Shown here in pieces: positions 36,046 through 47,277 of a stretch of DNA of 64,000 bases. Source of the stretch: Poecilobothrus nobilitatus. Lineage: Eukaryota > Arthropoda > Insecta > Diptera > Dolichopodidae. Location: assembly GCA_947095535.1 (NCBI GenBank), contig OX352774.1, positions 217,050,965 through 217,114,964 on the forward strand, written 5' to 3'. Position 1 is the stretch's first letter; the number at the start of each line of letters is the position of its first letter. The position numbers and the translations under genes were made by a program. Below the pieces are notes generated by a model. It did no database searches, had not been told where the DNA came from, and saw only the letters and a list, made by a program, of their open reading frames with translations.

Positions 36046-39000
36046 TTTTTAAATATTTGTTAAAATTTAAAATCTTATCAGTTCAAAGTTTAATTTCAAC
36101 GAACTCATAAATAAATTCAATCCACTTTAAATAATTTTTTTTTCATAGTTCATATATCAAAATATAAAAAAGGAGCCAAATTTTAACATTATATTAATAT
36201 AATTTTGGTAAATAAAATATTGCAGTTTTAAAGTATATCTACCTCTATCTAATTTATATTATAGTTTTATTTAAATATACAAGTCCATTTCTATTTAAAG
36301 ATATTGTTTTAAAAGGCACCATACATTATACAAAAAAGGGGTTACTTTAAAAAAAAAATAAAATTTCAAACTAAAAAAATTCAATTTAAATCTCATAAAT
36401 TGTTTAATCTAACATAATTTGAAACAAAATTAATTATTTAATTTAGCATTTTTGTTTTTTTTTTTTACTTTTCAATTTAATTTTTATACGACTATATGAA
36501 ATATATCCCCAATGCAATAATTCCCAAAAAAAAATGAAATAAATCTCCAAAAATTTGTATAAGAAATAACTTCTCAAAATAATGAAATAACTGAAAATTC
36601 GGTGCCGCCGCTCTTTGTTTTCGTTCTTTTATAAAATAAAAGGCATCTTGTATATTTACGTTATATACATATAACGGAAAAAAGTGTATTTCTAAAAGTG
36701 TAAAAAGTGACACATTTCTTTTTAAATTTTAATTATCACAAATTTATAAATTTAAAATCATTTTAGGTATTTGCAATTTTGTTCATAATAATGAACAAAT
36801 TATAAAGTCTTATTTAAATATATTGAAGATAAAATCTTAAATTTGCTTCACTGATTATGAGACTGACCTAAAAAAAAGCATTGCCTCAAGTATATTCAAA
36901 TACGACGGTTTAAAGATTGTGGTTTCACTATTTCCTAGTATTCAGACAGAATCTACTAATAATCTTGCTTAAATTCAAAGAAAGCTCGCTCGCTAATATT
37001 TAACAAATTTATAGCAGTACCTTTGTTTCCAAAGTACTACATAGAATTGTCATTTAATGAGCTGAAATTTAAAATTACACCTTTTGATAACCAGAAAAAA
37101 TTTCAACTTTTCTTAAAATACTTCCAAAAACATTTATCCATTGTTTTAGGAATTATTTAATTTTTTTTTTTTTTGGGGAAATTATTTATATCTATTGGGT
37201 ACTTATTTGATTTTCTTGTGGAGTCATTTCAAGTAACCTTTTAAAACATTAACAACAGCTATTAACTATTCTTCGATTTCAATAATTCTTTGACTCTTAT
37301 CGAAACGTAATCATTAAATTTGATATTAATAGTCCCTACTACTTCTCTCCTAATCTTTACAATATATTATAACCCGTTTGAAATATATGTATATTAAAAA
37401 ACTAACCCAAAAAAAAAAGATACTTTTTTTAAATGAATTACCCATTATATATCTTGCATTAAATTTCGATATTTCTTGATTCAAAACTATTTTTGTATTT
37501 TTAATTTTATTGTATCTTTTATTGACTCATTGATTTAGAATAAGGCTATTTTACTTTTTGTAAAAAATGCATATATTTACCAGTTGATTTCTTCTATACC
37601 TCTTTTCTTCTTACTTGCATAGTTCCATCTAAGATCACAACTTATAATTTTGTTTATCTCAAAATGATCACCTTAATTATGAAAAGATAATGTTCCCAAA
37701 AATAAAAGAAAATGATAAAAACAAATCCATTTATACTATCTGTTTTGTCCTTCATTTACAATAATATTTTTTTTTATATACGATTAGAAAACATTTAATT
37801 TCAATTCATTCACAGCATGGGCTCTCAAACCTTAATAAATTTTAGAAAAAAAATTTTTTTTTTATTTTTGGTACACACTTGTATTTTCCAACGGTTTATA
37901 TAATAGTCGTCTATTGACTTTAAAAATATTCCAAATGTTGAATATTGGACAAATGTTATTAAAATATGCTTAAAATACTCGAGAATTTATGAATTACATT
38001 CTTATATTTTTAACTGATCAGTAGTATTTATTTTTTCTGTCTGTCATGCACTGTTACCAACTTGTAGAGTAGGTACAGAAAAGAGAGCTTGCTTTTATAT
38101 TAACTTGTTACTAATTGCGGTGTGGTGCAATCAAAAAAAAAATATGTTTTTATTTGTGCGATGATGAGAACGCTGATCAAGTTATAGGTCATGATCATGG
38201 GAACAGTTTATGAGAACAGTTTAAGAATCTTTAAATTTGAGAAAGAAAATAGTTATTTTGAAATGAATTTTGCCGTGTAAAAAGCACAAATTATTAAAAA
38301 AATATAGGGAGCGGTGCGAATCTGATTTTTTTTAATCTTGCTCTTTAAAATCTTGTTTTTCAAAATCTTGTTTTCTTAAAAACCTAGCTAAATTTTGTTT
38401 TTTTTTTGTACCTCAGTTCTAATTAGGGCAGCGGGTTTTTGAGAAACGTTTTAAAAAAAGATTTAATAGTAAAAAAAAAATTTAGGAAGAACTTTAGAGT
38501 TGATTACAAATCAGTGTTTCAATAATTTGTTTAGCGGGAATTTGAGGCGGCAGCTCTCACTATTTTAAATTATTTCATGTTGAAATATGTATGTAAAAAA
38601 AGGAAAGATTTAAGAGTTGATTCGTTGAAAATAATTTAAAAAATTAAAAAAAATTAAAAAAAAAAACAAGATTTCGTACGTAACCCAAAAATAAAAAGGT
38701 TATTATAAGATTTTGAAAACGTTTGAAAATATTTAACATATAAATACATAGGTGAAAATCGGGTGAAACATAAAATTTTATATTCAGCCAAGAAACAGAT
38801 TGGTTGACAACAATAAGGTACATAATTTAAGTTTAGGTTAAACTGTTTTTAGAAAATGAATATATTTTAATATGTATTGTTTTATGTATTTTAGAAAAAT
38901 ATAACACTGTTTCACTAAAACGAAAACATTCAAAAAATTATTACTCAAATTTTCTGCTTTACATATTTTGCTCCAAACTGTTAAATTAACAATTGTCAAA

Positions 39001-39236
39001 TATATAAGTAAATATGTATATATTTTTTTTTATTTACTTTAATGTCTAATTTTTTAAATAATTTTTATCAGTATATTAAAAAAATTTTTAAATATAATAC
39101 ATACATATAGATACTTATATACATATATGTATTATAATACATATATTTGCTTATATTAAAATAAATCAACTATAATTCATTAATTTTGCTTAAAAATGTT
39201 TACCTATACCCTATATTTATTTTTTGTATTTTATAG

Positions 39237-39468
39237 ATTAAAAATCGATAATAATGGTGGTGCATGGTGTCCAAAACATATGGTATCACGTGGTCTTAAA
39301 GAATATTTACAAATTGATTTATTGCAAGTACATGTCATAACTGCCATACGAACACAAGGACGTTTTGGTAAAGGTCAAGGACAAGAATATACAGAAGCAT
39401 ATGTTTTAGAATATTGGAGACCTGGTTTTGCAAAATGGTTACGATGGAAAAATATTCAAGGAAAAGAG
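39237..39468 (+). CDS. Ddr: Discoidin domain receptor, exon encoding the central discoidin (F5/8 type C) domain
   Basis: This internal exon encodes 77 residues of a discoidin domain receptor, a membrane receptor tyrosine kinase that binds collagen through its extracellular discoidin domain. The acceptor is TTTTATAG before 39237 and the donor is GAG|GTGAGT after 39468. The first base completes a split codon and the last codon is whole. Recognisable motifs in order are GGAWCPK, KEYLQIDL, TQGR, GQEYTEAYVLEY and KWLRWKN, collinear with vertebrate DDR1/DDR2. The Cys of WCPK matches a disulphide-forming Cys of the family. The Arg of TQGR and the Glu of QEYT match the Arg/Glu pair reported near the DDR2 collagen site. 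The exon continues across a 1,372-bp intron. The kinase domain is not in the window, so naming rests on the ectodomain. A contactin- or coagulation-factor-type discoidin protein is less likely because the third exon matches the DDR-specific second domain. Confidence 0.9.
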
Positions 39469-40840
39469 GTGAGTTGTTGATTTGTTTTTTTTTTTTTTTT
39501 TATTTTTATTTTATCTACACGATACACAAATTTTCAATGGAAATTTGATTATTAAGGATAAAAATAGCCGAAATAACCTGTACACGATAATTACATTTTC
39601 AAAATTGTTATTAAAGTATAAAAACTAAGAACAAGGGTTAAGAATCCAATTAGGTACGTTACATTAATTGCATCTTTACAAAATTTAAATATACTGAAAT
39701 TAAATTTTAATTAAATTTTTATTTAAATTTAAGATGTCTACCAATTGAATGATTATTTTACTATTTGCAAACAAATTGTATGTCATTTCTTAGTAATTTT
39801 AAATTAAAACAAAAAAAAAATAAAATAAAAAAATAAAAAGTTCAATGACTTTAATTTGAAATTTGTATTAACGATGAGATTTTTTTTTTTTTAGTTGGTT
39901 ATAATAATGATTTTGCTATTTAATACAATTTACAATGATATTGAAAAAATAAAACCTCCCTCCCACACTCACTAAACAATTAATTCTTGAATGAAATTTT
40001 CTTATCTTTTTAATTTCATGCCAGATAATCACTAAATTTTTTTTTTTTTTTTTTGGTTTTCTATTCACTTGTTCAGAATTCACTCATATTTTTTCTAGTC
40101 GGTTTTTTTTAACTAAATTTATTTTTTAAATTGTCATCATATTGACGATTTTTCTTTAATTTCCTTTAATAAAATTTATTCAAATTTTCTTAAGTTATTT
40201 TACATTTTTATTAAACTTTTTTTTTTACTTTTTATTCATTTTATTTTTGTTTTTTTTTTATTTTTGTTCAAGGAGAACTACTCCTTGTAAACATCAATTG
40301 AAAAAGTAGAACAATACTCGAATACAAAAATCTTAAAAAAATTAGAATTCCATTTAAAAAAAAAAAATTTCTTTAATATATTATTTTTTACGCAAAAATA
40401 ATGGCAAAAATTATAATAACTTTTTACAAAAAAAAAAAAAAAAATCAAAGACATTGTAAGCGCCGGCAGTTTTAAACCATTTTATCACAAACCAAACCGA
40501 ACCAAAATGCAAAGCATAAAAAACAAAAAAAAAAAAAAAATTGATATACGTATATTATAGGCTTATATTTAAACTCAAATTGGTTCTTTATCTTATCTTC
40601 TCTATCACAAATATCTAAATATCTAAATCTTTATTCTGTAACCATTAGAGATTTTTCTTTTGAAAACCACAGGACAAAATTCCCTTTTTGTAGGCAATAA
40701 AAATATATTTATATTATAAAAGATTTAACGTTTTCTTTTTTTTTATTTTTCTTTTTATCTTCCTTTATTTTTTATTAACTTTATTTATAACTTCCTAAAT
40801 TTTGTAATTTTATTTTTTTTTTTTGTGGTTTTTTTTCCAG
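39469..40840 (+). other. Ddr intron, 1,372 bp
   Basis: This intron is bounded by GTGAGT on the left and a polypyrimidine tract ending TTTTTTCCAG on the right. It joins phase-0 ends. The interior is AT-rich with many A/T runs. It also holds one copy of a short repeat near 40270-40355 that resembles a sequence at 45107. No other gene was seen. Confidence 0.85.
40270..40355. repeat. Short dispersed repeat, copy 1
   Basis: AAGGAGAACTACTCCTTG (a small hairpin), then GAAAAAGTAGA and ATTCCATTTA, recur in the same order at 45107-45190. It lies in the first visible Ddr intron. Its origin is not known to me. Confidence 0.4.
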
Positions 40841-40988
40841 ATTCTCACAGGAAATATAAATACTTATAGCGAAGTTGAAAATGTTTTAATGCCCATCATT
40901 TTTGCATCGAAAATTCGTATCTATCCATATAGCCAATATGATAGAACGGTGTGTTTACGAGCTGAGATTGTTGGATGCCCATGGGAAG
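40841..40988 (+). CDS. Ddr: Discoidin domain receptor, exon encoding the end of the discoidin domain
   Basis: This exon encodes 49 codons plus one base and continues the discoidin domain of the collagen receptor. It begins with ILTGN, matching the DDR segment that follows the WKN strand. It ends with IRIYPYS and VCLRAEIVGCPWE, the hallmark C-terminal strands of F5/8 type C domains. The two Cys of VCLRAEIVGC correspond to the two C-terminal disulphide Cys of vertebrate DDRs. One should pair with the WCPK Cys in the previous exon and the other with a Cys in an exon outside the window. The acceptor is TTTTTTCCAG and the donor is GAAG|GTAAGT, close to consensus. The exon starts in phase 0 and ends in phase 1, and the split Glu codon is completed 18,999 bp downstream. 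Confidence 0.9.
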
Positions 40989-41463
40989 GTAAGTAAATAA
41001 ACAAATTAAAATAAAAAAAAAAAAACAAAATCAAAAGCAAATAAATAAAAATAAGATGAAAAAAAAAAGCATATACCATTCATTCAATAAATAAATTTCT
41101 TAAAATACTATATACATAGCTATATCTATTATATTCTGTTCAAGTGTTAGTTAAATTTCCATAAATATTGGTTGAGGATGATTTTTAAACAATATTGTTT
41201 CGTTCAAAAAAAAAATTTATAGATACATTTACTTATGTTGATCTACAGCAAAAGAAAAAAAAAAGAAATATCTATAATCCACTTTCGGAAATCAAAATTA
41301 CAAGCAATTACAAAAAAGTTTTTACCGTTATTGAAGTAACAATATACTTTTCATAAATATTTTTATTAAAAATAGGTTTTTTTAAATTTACATATAGCTT
41401 ATATGCATTTAATTTAATACTTTTATTCTTTTTGCTGCTTGATAATTCTGCAAAGTGTATCCA

Positions 41464-41647
41464 GGGATCTCGGTGGCCTAGTGGGTAACAGTGTATGGAA
41501 TACGTTGCAAACACCGAGGGAGTGTGGGTTCGAATCCCACACACGTCGTAAGAATTATTCCTTCTTACGATATTTACAGCCACGTCTGAAAAGGAAAGGC
41601 TGTGTAAAAAAAGGTTGTGGAAAGGCTGGAAAATATACTTAAAAAAA
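41464..41647 (+). mobile_element. Hairpin-chain SINE, copy 5, with near-perfect target-site duplication
   Basis: The flanks are AAAGTGTATCCA (41452-41463) and AAAGTGGATCCA (41648-41659), 11 of 12 identical. The head has TCTCGGTGGCCTAGTGGG and box B GGGTTCGAATCCC in a 7-bp stem. Both the TCGTAAG/CTTACGA and ACAGCC/GGCTGT hairpins are intact. The 3' part after GGCTGTGTAA differs from the other copies, with a second AAAGGCTGG before the A-tail. It is inserted in the 19-kb Ddr intron. Confidence 0.9.
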
Positions 41648-44275
41648 AAAGTGGATCCATCAAACCTTGTTTTTGTAATATAGTTTTTATTACCTTTTAC
41701 GATGTCTTAAGATCAAATGATTTTTTTTCTGGAACATTATATAGTTATTACAAAAAAATATATTTCTTTAAATATAATTTATCCCGTTAACGGCCTTTCT
41801 AAATTAATTCAACTATAACAACAATATGTCTAAAACTCAATTCAACTAAAACAATTCAATTAGGACATTCATGATCTTTCATCTTGAAATATGTAAGTAC
41901 AAAAAATAATTAGGAAGGATTTTAGAGTTGATTATAAAATCAGTTGAATTGCGTTTTAGTTGAATTAGTTTTAGCTGAATTGCATAATCTTATTTTCATG
42001 CTCAAACATAATATTACATTAGATTGCCATATTTGAAGGAACATTAAAACAATGATGACTTTGCTGACGCGGATTTATATATCGAAATCTGCACTACATT
42101 TGATGACATTGTACTGTCTGCGTGAATAGTTAAACTGCTTCACTTACTCTAATTGAAATGTCATAATTCGATTTCAAAATTCTGTCTATTATGTACATAT
42201 TTAAGAAAAGTTTCGTTTAAAAATTGTTTATGAATATTTTAACTTAATGAACCCTAATTATATATTTTATACCAATATTACATAATAACTTGAATTAGTT
42301 ACTCGAAAATTACTCAGGCTGCAAATCAAATAATTTTTTTTTTGAAGAATTGAAATATTCTTGAAATTGATTCAATCTAAAATGATTCCATTTTCTACTA
42401 AAATAAATGCTGGATTTAAACTGCAGTAAAATTAATTAGAGCGAAATGGCTTGACATTTGGAGCACTGGTATGAACATAACATCTATTAAGCTATAGCTA
42501 GCTAAGTTAGCTGCACATTTTAACTCAAAATATGAATAGATTAACAGTTACTTAGCAATGGTATAAATACCAAATTATTACTTCAAATGTCATAATTTTT
42601 TGACACATATGTCATTTGTGTTCATTTTTGTCACTGTAATATTTTAATAAGTATAAAATTGAAAAGCGTTGTGTTTTTTAAAAGTATTTGAATGCAATTA
42701 ATATTTTTTTCCATTATTAATTTGAAAAAAAAAAAAATTAAACATATTCAAAATTATTTATTTGAAATTTGCTATCGTGACATTTGTGAACTAGCAAGGT
42801 AAGAACACTTATTTTATTGCAAATGTCAAATTAATCTTGACATCTCTAGATCAAGTTAATTAAGCTCAGCAATAATTGATGTTTAAAACATTAGGAACTT
42901 GCATGTACTAAAAAAGTAATAATTATGGAAAATTCTGTTGTAAAAAAACAGAAAAACAAGTTTACAAAAAGTTTATTTTAAACATTATAGACTTTTTCGT
43001 TTTAACTTTATCTCAAATAAAATTTAAACTTTAATAAATTTTATATGCAATAAATTTTCGGAGTCGGGAAACCAGACGATCCAAAATAAAAGACAAACTT
43101 TTTTATTGTTTTTAAAACACAAAAATTAAAACTAAATTTAAATAATGTAAATATAAAATCAAATGTTTTGATTATGAAAATGCTACTAAAATCCGGATAT
43201 CTTTAAATTGTTTTATTTATTTTCATATTTAAACCCAAAATTTAAAAATCCAAATTAAATTTCTTTAAAAAAAAAACGTAACAATCTATAAGTCCGCGCA
43301 ATGAATGTTTTTGACAGTTTTTATTCTTGTTTTTTTTTAAATCATTTACGCGATTAAGGTTTAAAAAAAAAAAAAATGAAAAAAAAAAGAAGGAAGTAAA
43401 AATTTAATTTTCTGTTTTTTTTTACTTTATCCATTTTATTTTAATTTTCTTTTGAAAAATTTGTTTTAACGTAATTACAAACTATGAATGACAGATTATT
43501 AAGGTTAAAAAGTAAAGGCAATCGATAAAAAAAATTATTGTTTATATTTTGTTTTTCTCCTTCTGATTCTCTCTATCAAATAATCCCTTTTATCATTTTC
43601 TGTTTCTGTTTCTGTCTCTTTTTAATTTTAATTTTTAAAATTAAATTCTTTACCTATAAAAAGCTTTTGTATTTTTTCATCCCACCCACAAAACAAAAAA
43701 AAATATAAAATTTAATTATTTAATTTAAAGAATTTTTAAAGCAGTTTCAAGGGAAAAACTTAAAAAACAAAAAAAATAAAATGTGAGAATCATATGGAAA
43801 AATCGGAGGATAATTTTTAATTTAAAGGATGCGAAATTCTTGGAACTGAAAATAAATTATAAATCGTTATTTTTATAATTACTTTAGTGAAAATTAATAA
43901 TTATTTTTTTTTTTTTTGATAATAAATAATAGGTTCCCTTATACTTATATGTCATTTTTAATAAATTGAAAAATTTGATTCTAAATATAATATAGTCAAG
44001 GACGCATAAATAATTGAAATTGAAAATTTAATTTGTATTTTAATTGTATCTTTTTAAATGTATACATTTTAACTATGTATTTTCTAAAAATCTAAACCTA
44101 TGATCATTAAGTTAATTAAAGTAGGTTTAAAAAACCTAAACCTAAAGTTTGTTTAACTCTTATTAGATTTATAATTTATTTACCTTTATCGTTATTCTAA
44201 ATTCCATCGTACCGCAAAGTTTAGTACAAACTACGAAAATTTCATTCGCAATTTCGACGTAAAACATTTTTCTTT

Positions 44276-44375
44276 CCCAATACTCAATTCCTGCATAATG
44301 TAAAACAAACGTCAAAAATCTTCTTTTCCCAATACTCAATTCCTGCATAATGTAAAACAAACGTCAAAAATCTTC
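44276..44375. repeat. Recent 52-bp tandem duplication
   Basis: The block starting CCCAATACTCAATTCCTGCA at 44276 is repeated at 44328. At least 48 bases are identical. The lack of divergence shows a recent event, in contrast with the older repeats around it. Confidence 0.9.
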
Positions 44376-45106
44376 GAAAGAATTAATATTCATTCGTAAT
44401 AGTGGCTAATACCTTTATTTAAAATCTTGGTTTTTGTTTGTTGCAATTATTATTGTTTTGTTTTGTTTATAATTATGTTATAGGTACGAAAAAATTCTTT
44501 TTTTAATTATTAGTTATTAGGTACAAAGCATTTTTTTGAAAATGTTTATTTTGCTACGTCAAAACTTATTACCAGTGCCGAACTGGGAACTGTTAACATC
44601 TAAATATTACGGTTAATCTATGTATAAAATTCAATCGCAAAATATTTAAAAAAGCCTTTCATATCTTTTCCATTTTTTCGACTGGAAAATTTTTTAGACT
44701 TTGGACTGATTTGTTTACTTGAAAATTTGTTTTAAATCTAAGAGATTAAAAATTTCAGCTTATACATTAATATCTAAATAAATATATCTGTCATTTAAAT
44801 TAAAAAGAATATAGGAATCTCGAATCTCTATAATCTTAAGTTTCTTTGATCCAAAATAATTTTCTAGAGCAACTATAACAAACGTAAATTAACCCATCAA
44901 ATGTATATCCATAAGAATTTAAAAAACAGTTTTTAATCAAATTTGAAATAAAAATATTTGTATTCATTCTATTATTATATATATTTATTTTTTTTTTATT
45001 TTATTAGCAACAATAACCACTTCTTATTATAAAAAATTAGGAAGAAACATTTTCATTTTAAAATTTCAAAACATCTGATTGTCAACAATGTTGGTCTTCT
45101 TTTTTC

Positions 45107-45240
45107 AGAGTAAACTACTCTTTGCTACACGAACCTTTGAGAAAAAGTAGATAATAGAAGTAAAACAAAAAATTAGCGTTCCATTTACCAACTAGCCCAA
45201 CTAACGTTCCATTTAAAACTAGTGCTCAGTACTACTCTAT
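45107..45240. repeat. Short dispersed repeat, copy 2
   Basis: AGAGTAAACTACTCTTTG, GAAAAAGTAG and GTTCCATTTA match the copy at 40270. To the right, ACGTTCCATTTA occurs again at 45203, and AGTACTACTCT near 45229-45239 could be an inverted end. The boundaries are uncertain. Confidence 0.4.
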
Positions 45241-47254
45241 TCGTGTATGAGGAAAGCAAACAATGGAGTTCAAAATAACTAAAAAATTTTTGGTTGTATC
45301 GTAATCGTCACTAATTCGTCGTAGAAAATCTATGATGGAATTCCGAATAATCGTGTTCATTTTATTTCTAAAAATATAATGATTTTTTCCAATAATTAAT
45401 AAAAACAATATTCTTAAATTTAAAAATTCAAAGTAGCGAAGCCTCCAATACTTTTCTCTAAGTAATCGACATTTTTCCATGTTACAAACTAAACATAACG
45501 TATTAAATGTTAATGTATATACTTTAAAATACAAATTTATTAAAAATAATTAGAAAACTTTTTAAACTTTCTCTGCCTTCAGCATTAACAGCCAAATATT
45601 AAAATTTTATATTTCGATAAATCCATAATTTTTGATTAACTCAAAAAAAAAATCATCTTTTGACTTTTAATGCAAAATACGCCTAGAGATTTTCTAATCA
45701 AAACAGTAATCCAATATAACAGTTAATGAAAATTGTTATATTAATCAGAATAATACCTATATAACAACTTCCCATCTTTGTTTTTTAAATAAAAATAAGG
45801 CATTCTGTTAAATACATTATCTAAGCCTTTAAATCTTTATTTTAAAACAATTTTTTTTACAAAACAAAGTAAAAACCAAATTAAAATAACTTTAAAAAAA
45901 TTAATGTATTTAAAAACCAATTTTCAACAAAATATAAATAAAACATTAAACATTAATTAAAAAAAAAAAAGACGAAAAAAAATCTTGATAAATATGTTAT
46001 ACACTTTAATTTAACCAATGATGAGTTGAAAAAAAAATAAATTTTGCACAAAAATTAAATAAATCTTTCAATTTTCAAATAAATAATGGTTGAAAAAAAA
46101 TTTCAGCAAAAAATTTAGATAAGTAGGTCAAAGTATAAACAACAGAATTCAAAATCTGTTCACCGCAGAAACTTTTCAATTATATCCAAATTATCCTCGA
46201 AATATATAGACATATAATGCAGAGTATATCTATAGAAATTTAAATTAAAACAAAACACAATCCTGCAAACAAGCAGAAAAATATTTCAAAAGAATTGACA
46301 ACAAAACACAGATTCATACTTAAAAAAAAAAAAAAAAAAAAATGTTAATTTGAAAAGAAAAATGTAAAAAAAAACTGAATAAATGGATTAAAAAATAAAC
46401 AAGACAATAAAAGGTAACCGTAACATTATATCTGAATATTTCGTAATAGATTTACAAGTATATTTCATGAAAGGTCAGTAAAGACAAACATTTTCAGTTA
46501 ATCATCTGAAAAATAACAAATTTAAAAAATGCATTTAAAAGAATTTTCACAGTGAAAATCTTTGAAGTTTTGACATGTTTTTGACAGTTTTCATTGGTTG
46601 TTAGGTTATTATGTTTAAAAAATTTATAACTATCATAAACAGAACAACGTTTTCATTATTTTAGTCAAACAAAAAGATAAATTACGACCTAATTCTAAAA
46701 TATTTTATACATTTTAGACTTTGAATTATATTTTCCGACACCTTGATGCTGCATTCACCGCTTCGTATATTTTATCCGTATATTTTTGTCTTGTACACGT
46801 ATGATTTTTATATGAACATTTGAATTCTGTCATTTTTCTGTCAATTTAGTTCGGAAGTTTTTTTTCTCTCCGGAAAAAAAGTTGATTTAACTTTAACTTT
46901 TTGTGCGAAACTCTTTTTCATTTGTCATTTTTTGACATTATGCAACATATTCAAAAATAATTTTGAATAGAATAAAATAATTTTAGATCATACTGCGATG
47001 CGATTATACTGTTTCTGAATACTTTAAATTAGAACCAATATAATTCAGTTACCTTGTAATAAGCCTTCTTACTCAATTTCTTTTAGCAATCATTTCATAT
47101 TATTCTATATAGTTTTAAAGAATTGTTTCTTAAAAGTTATTTTCATAAACTTAACTTTTTCAATTATTCTCTTTTCAAAATATGACTTCCATTCTGTAAA
47201 TACTCTCAAAAATAAACTAAAAAAAAAGGAATATTATCATACATACTCATACAT

Positions 47255-47277
47255 TATATATATATATATATATATAT
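47255..47277. repeat. (TA)n microsatellite
   Basis: This is an alternating TA run of about 23 bases. Confidence 0.9.

Larger units (their letters stand above)
1..39236 (+). other. Upstream non-coding region, probably a Ddr intron
   Basis: No host exon was recognised in these 39 kb on either strand. The first visible Ddr exon starts inside a codon and lacks the N-terminal part of the discoidin domain, so at least one more coding exon must lie upstream. I did not find it here, which makes most or all of this stretch likely intron, but a short exon could have been missed. The DNA is dominated by A and T homopolymer runs of 10-25 bases and TA-rich microsatellites. The exceptions are the mobile-element remnants and tandem repeats listed separately. 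Nothing I can name was seen in the long stretches 12000-16850 and 17050-20690. Confidence 0.6.

Noticed and set aside
39196..39236. ATG and 14 codons before the first Ddr exon
   Set aside because: They lie before a clear splice acceptor, and the peptide upstream is a Tyr/Phe-rich chance reading without family similarity.
45232..45534. 100-codon minus-strand open frame
   Set aside because: The composition is less biased than most, but no motif, splice signal or homologous repeat was recognised. I treat it as chance.
42590..46950. Recurrent TGACATTTGTCA-like words
   Set aside because: These short words are scattered without constant spacing or flanks. They are too short to define an element.
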